Of a stretch of 64,000 nt of DNA, positions 29,627-41,200 are shown one piece after another. Source of the stretch: Tilletia caries (taxonomy: Eukaryota > Basidiomycota > Exobasidiomycetes > Tilletiales > Tilletiaceae); the NCBI GenBank assembly GCA_032718865.1, contig JALUTQ010000040.1, positions 1,054,001 to 1,118,000 on the forward strand, given 5' to 3'. The translations under genes were made by a program, and so were the position numbers. The notes beneath the pieces are model-generated. The model was not told the DNA's origin. It worked only from the letters and a program-made list of their open reading frames with translations, and ran no database searches. Positions within the stretch are counted from its first letter, which is position 1. Each line of letters starts with the position of its first letter.

Positions 29627-31595
29627 TATCTGCATTATGACAATCTAGTTTTGGGAAGGCGATGTCATATATATGCATTATGCAAATGTCATTTTTCTGT
29701 CATATGAAGTCATAAAATTGTCATATTTCTGTCATATTTCTGTCATATTACGTAAGCAAACTTTCCGCCTCTGAGTAGACCGTAATATCGCGTGGCGAAG
29801 CGCGTCTCGCCATGTGGTGAACCGCGAAGCGCGTCAAGCCGCGTCGCCGCGTTCCCTCTTTCAGGTTGGCGCAGTTTTTACCTCATATCCAGCCATCCAG
29901 AACAGGCGCGTGAATCTTGCTGCGGAACATGTAACATGTTGGGAGCCATCTTGAGCTCCGGAGCGTTTTTATTTTTGTATCGGGAGAAGGGGCAGGGCCC
30001 AGGGGGACGCCGGAGACACGGAAGATGCCAAAACGCTTAATTTTATTCTGAAAATGCCAGGCACTCGGCGCCTGAGCGGTGAGCCTGACCAGAATTTAGA
30101 GCTCAGGTCATATAAAATGTCAGATTTGCCAAGAATATGACATGATTATGCACGACCATATGACAGAATTATGCATCTTTTTTCGGCCCGGCTGTGGACG
30201 TTTTGTCAGAATACTGTCATACATAAGGCATATGTTCTGCATTGTCATATGACAGAATATGACAGAATTTAGGGCGGGAAAATTATGTCATATTTCTGTC
30301 ATAAAGCTGTCATATGACAGCCACGGGAGGCATTATGGCCATAAATATGACAATGAGACTTTGTCATAAACCTGTCATATGACTATGACAGTTTTCTTGT
30401 CATAATTCTGTCATATGCATAATATGACTTCATATGTATGACAAATGGTGATGATCACTGATTTCATCCCAATCCTCGCTCATTCACTCCCAGTCACTCC
30501 CAGTCACTCCCAGAGCCGCCCAGACCCGCTGAGCCACTCCGGCAAGATTCTGAGTGGTGAAATGAAATAATTTGCCAAAAATGTTTGCATGAGCTGTGGT
30601 TCGATCCCACGAGTGTACAACTGTGTCTACCACTGTACTAAACCAAGGTTTGTACATTTAGCCACCCATTTGATAAAATATAACCGCTTGCAATTGACAG
30701 TTTTCTCGGCATGGACTGGCCTCGCCACGCCTTCGTGAGGGCTCAAAGGCTAGGTTCAATCCAGGTTTGCACTCGCAGTAAAAGGTGCAACACTCCCCAG
30801 AACTTATTTACAGGCGTTTTTATCATCTACAAGGTGCTGCGCTACGAGAAGAAGACAGTGCTTTCGCGCAGTCGTTGCGGTGGTTCTGGGCGGATGTTGG
30901 TTCTCGGCGGGTCTCGGCGGGTTTGAGCGAGGATGGGCGGCCAAAAATGGCGCAAAAGCCTGACGCGTGAACTGCCCTATTGTGCTGGCAGGTAGCCAGT
31001 GACTAAGGCGGTGTTCAGTTGAAGGGCCTGATCAGTATCAAGCCCGCGGGCTTGCGTGCGGGCTTGAGTGGGCCAGAGAAATCAAAATGAGATTTGGCAT
31101 GCAGTCTGCAGACCCGGGCAGACCCGGGGAAAATGAACAAACAGGAGTCAGGAACTCAGGACACGGGCTTGGATTCCACATGATCATTGCAAGAACTATG
31201 ATCGCGTGTTGTGCCACGCGTCGCGCTGTCGCGCACCCGCGCACCGGCGCACCGTGTCGCTTGACTCCTCTTCATCCCACACACACACTCTCTCTCTCTG
31301 ATGCTGATCTCTCACACCGCTCCCACACCATCTTTCATATAAGGTACGTATCATGTTTATGTGATGCATTGGGCCTTCTTCCTGCTCGTTCTGAAGAATC
31401 TGACCTGCGCTTTCTCTTACCTTGCAGCTCTCCATCACATACACGATCCAGCACGTCTCCCTCCTCGTGGGCCGTGACCTTGCCCGGCTTTCGTCGCTCT
31501 TCTCTCCCCCGCCCTCGCGCGTTGGTGAGTACCCTCCTCCCCCCTTCTCTGTGTCGTGACTCGTGGCTGTGGCGGTCTTGTGCGGGAGTCAGAGG

Positions 31596-31862
31596 TGTGC
31601 TGGCAACACGTGGCTTCGCCACATGGCCAGTTATCTTATCTATTATCTTTATCTTCCGCTCTTCCTTTTCCCACACCTTCGCATAGCAACACTTCCATCC
31701 TCCACATTTCCCACGCCATTCTTCCAGTCACCTCTTTTCTCTTCCTCATTTCCCCCTCTTGTAATTAGTCCGACACTGCATACTTGTTTCATCTCAGTTC
31801 TCTCCGAACACAGTCCTTAGTGAAAGCTAGGTGATTAGATTATCTCGGCCTGTGTTCGCACA
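31596..31862 (+). repeat. 5' LTR
   Basis: 267 bp, direct copy of 33858-34124. A C/T-rich centre is followed by TTGTAATTAG and the conserved end CTGTGTTCGCACA. Confidence 0.9.
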
Positions 31863-31880
31863 TGGTGATGAGAGGGGATC
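31863..31880 (+). promoter_or_regulatory. Primer-binding site matching tRNA-Leu(UAA)
   Basis: TGGTGATGAGAG directly after the LTR is the exact 12-nt complement of the 3' end (CTCTCATCA plus CCA) of the tRNA-Leu at 28396-28490. Similarity continues as GGGAT after a one-base gap. Confidence 0.8.
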
Positions 31881-32210
31881 TTTCACTGACTTGAACCGAT
31901 CCAAGTACAGTGACCCCCACCCCGAGACGGCCCCACAGTCTACCGACTAAGCGCGCCTCTCGACCTCTTCGTCCTCGCACTCGACGGCCTCCCAGTCTGA
32001 CGACTACAGTGCCTCCAGTGCCTCGACCACCAGAACACCGTTCTCAGCGAGCATTCTCTTTCTCTACCACACACACCTTCCTCTCTTTTCACACCGCTTC
32101 TTCTCCTCTCTTCAAACCGCTTCTTTTCTCTCTCTTCTACAGCAGCTGGCCTGTTTAGTGTCCCCGGCGCGTGCGCTTCAAGGACCTGCGCCGACCACCC
32201 CAGCAAGAGC

Positions 32211-33227
32211 GTGAAGTCGAGGCATCTCCTTCTTTTTTCCTGGACGGACGGGCCCAGCAGCTTCGCGTCACGCGACCGGTCCACATCGACTCCGCGGGTC
32301 GGGCCGGTTTCCTTCCTCTTCGTGCGCTGGCGTCTGGACGCCGGCTTCGACTTCTCTTTCAACACTCTCTTCCATCTACCACCTCCATCCTCGCCCGTCT
32401 CCGACCCGTGCTCTCGCTCGCCGCCGCTCCTCGAAGGAGTATCAAGTCGAGGCATCTCCTCTGCTCCCACGAGTTCGACAGCAGGCGCAGCACCGTCAAG
32501 ACGTCAAGATGGATTCCTCCACCTCTGGTTGCAGCGACCGAGGAGGCCGACCCCCCTCCGACGCCTCACACACCTCATAGCGCGCTCCCCACCCCACCAT
32601 TTCTACCACTCCGGCTACGCGCCGCACCACCGCCGATCCAAACGCCCTGTCCAGCATCGCAGAGGTCCGCTACATGCGCGCCGGCCTGGAGGTACGGCTG
32701 GACGGGTTCGGCGAGCGCCTTGGCGCGATGGAGCGATGGCAACGGGGACAGGAGGTTGCCGTCTTGCCGAGGATGAACGAGCCGACCACATCGATCCAAC
32801 CGCCCGACAGGAGTCTGCCGCCGTTGAGGAGCAGCATGAACGAAGATCCGACTCCGAGGAGCTCGGCATCACCAACTTCGGCTTGCAGACTCCGGCCTTT
32901 GTAAACACCCGTCGGCGCGATTGCGCTCCTCTCCCTCACGAGCTTCGCGACCGCCAAGAGCTTAGCAACCAGCGCCACATCGACTCCCGTGAAACGCCGC
33001 CAGCCGGCTCAAGTTCCCGGCGTCCTACCACTTCTGCTGACGGACCAAGCCGTTCTTCCCTGAAGGCCCAAGCAGTTCATCGCCAACTATTGCGCGGGCT
33101 CGGCGACTCGGAACCTGCTTCAGACGCGGGCGAAGAAAAGGCAGGTTCTTATGCGCGTATCTTCGACCGCACCTCGCCACTCCGACGCCACCCCTTTTTC
33201 GGCCTCACCTATCACCACGGCGCGTGA
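32211..33227 (+). pseudogene. Gag-like remnant of the LTR element
   Basis: The longest open frame of the interior begins with a GTG rather than ATG. Its later part (HERRSDSEELGITNFGLQ..., RGLGDSEPASDAGEEKAGS) looks coding, as does a stretch in another frame at 32670-32800 (MRAGLEVRLDGFGERLGAME, a short coiled-coil-like segment). The switch between frames suggests a decayed gag. There is no zinc knuckle, protease or polymerase. It may equally be non-coding packaging RNA. Confidence 0.35.
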
Positions 33228-33857
33228 AGAGCGCACGGATGCTGAAGCTGCTAGTCCAGCGCGCGCGGGACGGCCACGCGAAGCATTCGGCTTGGACGGC
33301 GACGACTTCGTCATCCAGAGCGAGAACCAGTCGAAAGGGCCGAGACGTCCGATCTTCCTGATCGCACCGCCGCCGCCGCCAACAGCTGAAGGATCGGACA
33401 CGTCGCCTCTCAACCCCCTCGCGTCGGATCAGCTACCGGTGACGACTGACGATCACGGATGACTCGCATGCGGAGAACGGGCACAGTTTCTCGCTCTTCT
33501 TCCACGGCCTCGTCTCCGCGCTCTCCGGACTCCGACTGCAAACAGCACGGCGTAATCTTCCCCTCAATTAGCTGGCCGCGCGTTAGGTCTCGCTGGCGTT
33601 GCTTCCGCTTATTCAGAGCCACTCTCCCACAACAACGACCAGCCTGATACCAACTTCGGTATCGGCCTCGGTACTCGGTCCGGGAGAGCGCACTTCACAC
33701 CACTATTGCCTTCGATCCACACAGCTTCAACATCCTAGTTCTACGCACATCCCTTCCCTCCCTGCGCATCTCGCTCCCTCTCTCATTCACTTCGTGCCCG
33801 TTGCAGTTCGTCCCGCCCATATACAACTGAGGACAGTTGTCTCTTTTTGGGTGGGGA

Positions 33858-34124
33858 TGTGCTGGCAACACGTGGCTTCGCCACATGGCCAGTTATCTTA
33901 TCTATTATCTTTATCTTCCGCTCTTCCTTTTCCCACACCTTCGCATAGCAACACTTCCATCCTCCACATTTCCCACGCCATTCTTCCAGTCACCTCTTTT
34001 CTCTTCCTCATTTCCCCCTCTTGTAATTAGTCCGACACTGCATACTTGTTTCATCTCAGTTCTCTCCGAACACAGTCCTTAGTGAAAGCTAGGTGATTAG
34101 ATTATCTCGGCCTGTGTTCGCACA
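33858..34124 (+). repeat. 3' LTR
   Basis: 267 bp, same as the 5' LTR; followed by the AGAGG target duplication. Confidence 0.9.
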
Positions 34125-34129
34125 AGAGG

Positions 34130-35142
34130 AGGACCGAGGAGGGCACCAGTGTGGGCCTCGTTGCCGGTTACGTGCGTGAACATCAAACACAAGTGACAAG
34201 GGGAAACGCTGTCATTTTTTTTCGGTACCGTACTGACTATGATTACGCTGCTTTATCCACATCCAGACATCACCCACATCCAGACATCATCACCAGTAGC
34301 TCGTGAGTCGTGCCCCCTCACCCCTGCGCAGCTCGTTCTTGTTTCTTTGCGGGTCCAAAGCGTGCTGTGGTCCGTTGTGAGTAGTTTCTACTAGGGAAAA
34401 TGCTGACATTTTTTCCGAGGCTGCTTTCTCATCACTGCCATTCAATTCCACATCTTTATCATATCTAATACTCAATAACAGCACATGTACTGGCGCTGCG
34501 TGGTATCTCAACTGAAGAGAACGGTTCATAGTAGACTCATCAGTCATCTCTAGTTTAGTATAGAATGAGACGAAGGCTTCTCGTAGCGTGTCAGACGCGG
34601 CAAAGATCTCTCTCTCGGCATTAATGCAGATGGATCAGGATTCTTTTTGCAAGTTAGTGGAATGTCCCCCAGACCTGTTCGCTCACTCGAGCAAATTTCC
34701 GTCGATCCTTTAAGACAGACATCCGTTGATCCTGTACCGAACCTGTTCCTGCCCCGCTCGGCGACGCTTGCAACCCAGCAGCGCTCTCCGCTCCATTAAA
34801 TACATACGACCGAACCTACTTTGTGGTGCACTCAGCCCCATATCGTAGATCCGCACGGCCATTAAGAGCCTACTCCATAATGTCACAGCACCTCCATCTG
34901 ACCTCCAAAGACATCCGCTCCCCAGTTAAGAGATCGAATTTAAAGCTGTCGCAGTCTGGATTCTGGAGACAACGATGTCAATATCGAATTACAAGACCAA
35001 TCGAAATCCAGATGCGGCGAGAGTCAGGACTAAGGACTCAGGCCTCAGCGTCTCAGCAGTCAGGCTTCAGGGCTTAGATCTTAGACTCGAGTCACGACCA
35101 ATTCTGATCAATGAGGATTGAGGAGTGAGGACATGAGGTGAA
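34130..35142. other. No gene recognised
   Basis: AT-richer spacer without a recognisable gene. It contains at 34661-34690 a 30-bp sequence found inverted at 45435-45464, possibly the terminus of a decayed transposon. Confidence 0.4.
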
Positions 35143-36502
35143 TTAAAAGAAAGTTTGGGCAACCTTCTCCCTCATGTCCTCCCCCCGCTCCTTCTCCGCT
35201 CGCGTTGTGCCCGCGGTGTTGCTGAGCTCGCCTCCCGCCGTCTCCAAGCTAGGCTCGCCTATCCACTCCGCCATGTCGTCCGGGTGGATCAGGTCGTCCG
35301 GGTCGTTGAGGCTGATGAAGTTGTGGATGACGGCGAGGGCGGGGAACACGTTTGCTTGAAGTTGAAGGTCGTAGTCGCAGCCACTGATCAGAATCTTAAA
35401 CCTTTCCTGGATCACACCAAAAATTTGCTCAACCACGCTGCGGAGAGAGAGGCATGCTTTTTGTTGTAGAATTCATGTGCATTACGAGATCTGAATGATA
35501 AGAACGAAGTGTTAGCGCTGCGATACATGGAGCGCAGAAGAGAGAGGGTGAAAGGGGCAGTTGAACTCACTGCTCCATCGCTGTTCCCCATTCCTTGAGG
35601 TGGTACCTGACACCACGGAACGGCACGAGCAAGGAGTCGCAGGAAAGAAACCCTGCGTCTCCGAGCCAGACACGACCTTCTGGAACACGCCAGCTAAGCT
35701 GACGTGCCCTATGAAAGATCATGGAGTCCGCAGCGCTCCCTTCCCATCCCGTGTAAATGTATTGGAATAACATGTCGAACGAGCAGGCGGCAAGGACGTT
35801 GAACGAAAGTGTTCCCTTTCTATTTCATAATCGTTGTCTGAGAGCGGCGGGTGGGCGTCGGACAAGCAGGGAGGTGGGCGTCGGGCAAGCAGGGAGATGG
35901 GTGCCATCTACTGCACCTACCGCAGACAAAAAGGCACGGACGTTGGTGTCCGTCCGAATGCGATCAGGAACCGGAGAATCTGACGTCGGCATGCGAATGA
36001 AATGCTTGTACATTCCTGGTTTGAGCAGGCAGGCAATGGTGCGACAAAACGATCTGTGGAAAAATTAAAAGGTACTGTTGAGCTTGAGACTCTCTGACTG
36101 ATGATAACCACAACACGCGGCTAACATCACTGACCCTGCTATTGTACTGATGCTGTGACCGAACGTGGAGGCAGCGAGCCTACACGTGGCCGCCCATCGA
36201 GCAATGAAGAGAAAAATGGCTAAGTGTTCGCGTGCGGATATGTTCCTGGTGGGGCCGAAGTTGTTACGGGTCTGAAGTTCGCTGAGAAGGACGCGGAAGG
36301 CCCGCGGTCGAACGCCTAGGACCTCTCGAAAGGCGGCACTACTTCCTTTGAGAAGGCCTTGAATATATGCCTCCCCATCCGCGGTGTATTTTGGCTCTTT
36401 CAAAATGTATTGTCGTGCGTACCGAGCTGGCACGACAAACACAGCAGCGAGCGCGAGGCGACGACGACGACGTGAACACTGAGCGGAGGCCGCCGGTGTC
36501 AT
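35143..36502 (-). pseudogene. Decayed PIF-Harbinger DDE transposase, copy 2
   Basis: The N-terminal exon (MTPAASAQCSRRRRR..., AYIQGLLKGSSAAFREVLGV, REHLAIFLFIARWAATCRL, FGHSISTIAG) matches the DUF8040-like N-terminus of fungal Harbinger transposases. Next exons carry SPVPDRIRTD and AVDGTHLPA (first Asp), GWEGSAADSMIF (second), WLGDAGFLSCDSLLVPFRG, and SLRSVVEQIFGVIQERFKIL with ALAVIHNFISL. An in-frame TGA (35824-35826, minus) interrupts ALRQRL*NRKGTLSFN, where a related copy at 46.5 kb has an Arg/Asp-containing sense stretch. A 23-bp imperfect tandem duplication (about 35861-35906) lies just before it. Introns near 36120 and 35570 keep GT-AG. Inactive as read. Confidence 0.75.
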
Positions 36503-36814
36503 TTGTTGTATGTTTCGATAGCATGATCTGAAGTATGAAAGAAGTGTGACTATGGTATATGAGTCATGGGTTGTCGATTGTCATGTCTTTCTCTCTGAGC
36601 ATTCATAATTCATTCATCATTGATCATATACGCACCCAACAAGGAACAAGCAGCCTCAGAAGACGCAGAGGAGTGTCGTACCAAGTACCAACGCAACGTA
36701 GATTCGGAACAAGGAGCTGTGTGATTGAAACGAAGTATATTGTGTGAAAGAGAGAAGTGTAAGACATGTGAAGTGGAAAAAATGCCAGCATGATCCCTGT
36801 AAACTACTCACAAG

Positions 36815-37501
36815 TCACAACGAGCCACAGCGACGAGCCGACGACACCAGGACTCGCATATGCTGACCGAAGAGATGAATGAATGTCCCAGTAAGCCGCT
36901 GTCCAGGACGCAGAACAACAAAGTCTATGGCCATCAGATGCGTGCCTGAAAAAGCAGCCACCTGGACAAAGAGCGTCTCCTTTCCTCCATTCTGCATTGA
37001 CGCTATCTGCCGCTCCAATGCGTTGATGTTGTGGCCACGGCCGGGGAGACTCGGAACGACCACGGAACCAGCCGTCTTGATGTGAATCTCGCTGAGTGGG
37101 TGAGGGATCGGAGGAGACGGGTCCCGGAGTCGGTGTGGCTGCGTGGACTTCCAAGGCTGGTCTTTTTTGCGTCCTGGCTTGGCGGAGAACCGGAGGTGGG
37201 CGCTGCTTTTTTCTTTGTCGGATCTGGGTTGACGTCGATGCAGCGGCTTGGTCTTTGGCGGTCGTCCAGAACTTGGTGGGGTGGTGATGAAGTCTGCCTT
37301 TACATCACCGCTGCTCTTCTGACCCGGTTCATCGCTCAAGGCTCTCCCTCCCTCCCGTTTACCCTTTTGCTGCGATCGTTCGTCCTTTGGCACAGTCGCT
37401 CTGGGAGGTCTGGTCAGGGCCGCCAGCACTGCATCGATATCGGCAGAGATTGTGGCATCTGACAACGGCGACAAACGTCTCGTCGCGCACATCAGTGCCA
37501 T
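36815..37501 (-). CDS. Hypothetical protein
   Basis: An ATG-started frame of 228 codons (MALMCATRRLSPLSD...). A Lys/Arg/Ser/Pro-rich central part (PKDERSQQKGKREGG, RQPRSDKEKSSAH, KPGRKKDQPWK) precedes a more ordered C-terminus (GRGHNINALERQIASMQNG, IDFVVLRPGQRLTGTFIHLF). No domain recognised. It lies just upstream of, and in line with, the decayed Harbinger transposase and could be its accessory gene, or a chance frame. Low confidence. Confidence 0.3.
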   Translation of the reverse strand: MALMCATRRLSPLSDATISADIDAVLAALTRPPRATVPKDERSQQKGKREGGRALSDEPGQKSSGDVKADFITTPPSSGRPPKTKPLHRRQPRSDKEKSSAHLRFSAKPGRKKDQPWKSTQPHRLRDPSPPIPHPLSEIHIKTAGSVVVPSLPGRGHNINALERQIASMQNGGKETLFVQVAAFSGTHLMAIDFVVLRPGQRLTGTFIHLFGQHMRVLVSSARRCGSL

Positions 37502-38256
37502 GCTCGACTGACTCTCTTTCCGCTGTTGGCCGCTATAGACTACATGAACGCATCATCGCATGTGGCAGTGAGTGTGCAGACTTCACGAGACTGGCTCACG
37601 CGCGCGTGTGGCTGCTGTTGATTGCTGACATCGTTCCTCACTCCCTTCTTGACTCTTTTCCTATCTCCTACAGTTACAGAACGAACTGCGGACCTCAGCC
37701 GCTTCCTCTTTCTGGCGGTCGCTTCCTCTTCCTGGCGCGCATCGCCACGGCTGGTGAGTAAACTCGGTGCGGCGCCATGAGGAGTGAACCAACGGCAGTA
37801 CTGACTCATGTTTCTTTCTTTTTCATCTAGGATAGTATAAGCGCAAGGCTACTGGCGAGGAGCTCTTCTGGCGGGGCCGCGGGGGTGGGGTTGAGACGGC
37901 GTCAAGGGGGTACATGTGCTGATGGACCGTGGCCGAAAACCACGAGAAGGAGGAGAGGGGAAGGGGGTTTGGCACTTGTGTTTGTGAGTCTCCTACCCAT
38001 GGCCACGACGCTGCGCTGCGCTGCTCATATACACTTGTCTTGGCTGCTGACTTTCCTTCTTCACCGACTACTTCAAACTTCAGACAATCTTTCGCTTCAA
38101 GCAAGCGCATCGTCTCATGGAATTCAACGATCATCATTCAACGTCACTGAGTGCATTCTGGACGCGATGCGACTGATAGAAGCGATACAGAGAGGAACGA
38201 AAGAATATACACAATTGAGAATACAGCAATACAGCCACCACCGATACTACTACTAG

Positions 38257-41200
38257 CTACACGGTACTGAGAGAAAGATCTGGATAGGACAGCTCCTTGC
38301 CCTCGCGTATATGATCCGAAAGTTTGGCTAGCGACTTGTTCGCAAGTTGATTCCGAGCATGCTCCAGCAGCACCAGTGCGACCTTCTCGGACACCTTCTT
38401 CTCCACAGCCAAATCCTTGATCTTGCCAATGATGCGCATTCGGCGCTCGTAGTGTTTCCGATCTTTCTCGGATGCCCTCCAAGCTGCGCCCCATTCCGAG
38501 TCCATGTGCTCTACCGAAGGCATCCCCTTGAGCCCGTCCTTGTACTCCCGCCAAAGCTCAGCGCAAGAGCTAATGCCCCTGTCCTGGCTCATGGCGGGCA
38601 TCATTCTTTCCGCAACGCGGACAGAAGAGGAGCGCGCGGCGGAGCCCGATCGCTGGCCGATGCGTGGGACGGCGGTGTCTGTTGTTGCTGCTGCCACTAC
38701 TGTCGTTGACGTGGGGACGAGTGATGAGGAAGAGGATGAGCTGCTGATGGAGCCTAGGAGAGTGGTAAGAGAGGAAGCTGGTGAGGGGGAAAAGTGAAAT
38801 GCGCAAAATAGATCAGCGAGCTGGCCGCTCAACACAACACAATGCTCACAGACTACAACTCACGCGATGAAAGAGACGGACCGCCGTTTGCGGCGAGAAG
38901 GAAGCCTAATATCCCACGCATGGTTGCGTGCATCTCATTCATCTGCTGCTGCTGCTGCTCTCTGATCCCCTGCAGCAACTCGACGACCATCTCGAGATCC
39001 CGCTCGATGTCTTCGCGAAGATCCTTGAGTCCCTCGTCAACGTGTTGCTGGGTCGCAGAGGAATGCGCCTGGATCTGCTCGGCAAGCAAGGACAGCACCG
39101 CGCGAAGCTGGTCGTGGCCCGAAGTGTCTGGCTTGTCGAGGGCCTTCAGCAGCTCCGTCTCGTACTCGACGAAAGCTTCAGAATGGAACATCGCGTGGCT
39201 CCAAAGGTAGAGTTGGGGGTACTCCTTCTTGAGCAGCACCGCGTCCTGTAGCAAGACGGGCCGTAGCCGAATGAGGAGGCGCACAAAGGCTCGAGATGCA
39301 ATGTTGATTTGGACGGGCGAGCCATCGGCAGCTTCACCGCTTGCAATGGCAATGTCCCTGATGACAAGGCGAGATAGAGAGACGTGTCAGCGCCCATCCA
39401 ATCAACGAACAATCTACCCAGTCGTTCCATAGCCCAGCCCAGCCCCGTCACGTCACCACCACACCAGCATACGGTTTACGTTAACGCTGCTTCTCTGATC
39501 AGCGCCAGCCAGATGCCAGCTAGTAGGATGGGAGATGGGAGAAGGGGAGAAGGCAAGGAAGGGAGGGGAACCGAGACAGGAGAAGAAGGGAGGAGGCGAC
39601 GCAGACACACAGCTACTCACCAAGCATCGGCTTGAGGAAAGATGCGCTGCAGGAGATCTTCAGGAGGAGCAACGTCGCGGCGGAGGAAGTAGGACCCGCC
39701 GTCCTGATGGAAGCCGGCATGGACGCGCAGCACTGGTCGTGGTAGGCGGGTCAGGTAGCATGTCTCCATTGTTGTCTGGTTCCACCGACCTGCTCTCCGC
39801 ACCGAAGCCTCGTTTGCACCGCCGGCCTCCGCGAGTTGGGCTCCAGACTTTCGAGCAGCGTGGGTCTTGGCCGTAGTTAAGACACCGCACGCTTTGAAAG
39901 CGGCGTCCAACGCCTTGCTGTGTGTCTGCTCATCGATCGGCTCGCTGCGACTCTTTGGCGCTTTGATGACTTTCAAATCATACCACAACGAAGAGGAGCT
40001 CAGGTTCGGAAATGGCTCGGCACTGTGATGGAATCTGAGCAATGAATTGACCAAGCGTGCATCAGTAATCAGAGGAGCTAATATCGCACCAGGCCCATCA
40101 CCAAATAAGTGAAGGTCATGGTGGAGACTGAAGCACTGGGGAAGGAGTACGAGAGAGATGGAGATGAGAGATCATGGATACTCACCTGGAGAACAGGTAG
40201 AGCGCCAATCCGCCAATAGGACAAACACGAACGTCTCTGTTGCGCAGGAATGAGCCGTACTCGACGCGACCTGCTTGGTTGGCCTTCCCGTTCGCCAACA
40301 GTAGCACGACGGCGAAGCAGTCGGAGGGGCCTTCTCCCTCCAGATCAAGATGGTGCAGATCCGCGAGCTCCAGATTCCGAGCGTTCTCGCCCCGCAATAG
40401 AGCATAGTGAGAGATCAAAAACGCCAGTCGATCCCGGAGCCCAGTCTCGTTGTTTCGAAGGAGGAAGTAGTTGCTGACGTTGCAGAACTGGCTTTGGTTG
40501 TATCCGTCGAGAGCGGTACCTGTTCAAACGCATGATTTGGGACAAGAGAACAAAGAACTCAGTCAAAATCATTGACCACACCAGAATCCAGACGAACAGC
40601 ATTCATCGGAGAACAGGAGGAGATAGGAGAGGAGCAGCTCACCAATGCCACGATCCACATGCTCGCGCTTCTTGCGATCGCGCTCCTCAAGCTTCCGTGT
40701 CCCAAGCAGCATTCGAACCGGACCAGGACGTGGATGAGCGGAGGAATTGACACCGCGAGCTTGCTGTTGAGTGTAGAGATCGGTGACAGCTGCGACATAG
40801 GACCGCACAGTGCTCTCGGACAACGTCTTCTTCGTGACCGTTCCATCCACGTTGGTCGTTTTCTTCTGTCGTTTCGGCTCTCTGTGTAGGACGCGCTCTT
40901 CAAAAAACAAATGCAGCTTTGTGGACGTGACTTGATAGCTGCTCATCAATGGCATTAGTATGAGAGGATCAGAGAGCGTCGCGACAAGAATCAACGTAGC
41001 ATCCCTTCAACTACTCACCGCGACATCTCTTCAAAGCCCTTGTCCTCGCACCATTGCCTCCATTCCTTCTGCTTTGACTCATAGGTGCGCGTAGTATTGA
41101 CCGGGCGGACCTCTACTGCCCGCGTGACAGTGCGCAGCACTGATTCCTGCATCTCCATGTCCAGCTGGGCTGTAGTGCGCGGAACTGGAGCAGACACGGC

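Larger units (their letters stand above)
29009..30460. mobile_element. hAT-type MITE with CATATG-word interior
   Basis: 8-bp target duplication ATTTCATC at 29001-29008 and 30461-30468; TIR CAGTGATCAT at both ends (29009-29018 and 30451-30460). 1452 bp, of which 570 bp is a nested TA-flanked MITE. The interior (29640-29760 and 30100-30440) is densely strewn with TGTCATATGACA half and full sites in both orientations. A GC-richer block at 29760-30100 differs and may be a further insertion. Non-coding. Confidence 0.8.
28790..31025. mobile_element. Composite inverted-repeat element (non-autonomous)
   Basis: Ends show imperfect inverted similarity (GGCCCT... at 28788 and ...AGGGCC at 31020). An 18-bp perfect inverted pair TAGGGCAGTTCACGCGTC lies at 28858-28875 and 30962-30979, and CCGCCCA/CCCGCC-rich subterminal stretches occur at 28890-28955 and, inverted, at 30885-30940. 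The interior contains a hAT-type MITE (29009-30460) and a tRNA-like stretch (30594-30650). No ORF of note. Exact termini and target duplication were not resolved. Confidence 0.45.
31596..34124 (+). mobile_element. Non-autonomous LTR retrotransposon
   Basis: Two 267-bp LTRs (31596-31862 and 33858-34124) with TGTG...CACA ends and a 5-bp target duplication AGAGG (31591-31595, 34125-34129). The PBS starts at 31863 and a purine-rich GGGTGGGGA precedes the 3' LTR (33849-33857). The LTRs look essentially identical, so insertion is recent. The 2-kb interior lacks protease, RT and integrase, so the element must borrow them. Confidence 0.9.

Noticed and set aside
30594..30655. Second tRNA candidate (A-box-like TTTAGTACAGTGGT on the minus strand with TTCGATCCC nearby)
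   Set aside because: The B-box-like sequence is on the opposite strand to the A box and no cloverleaf forms.
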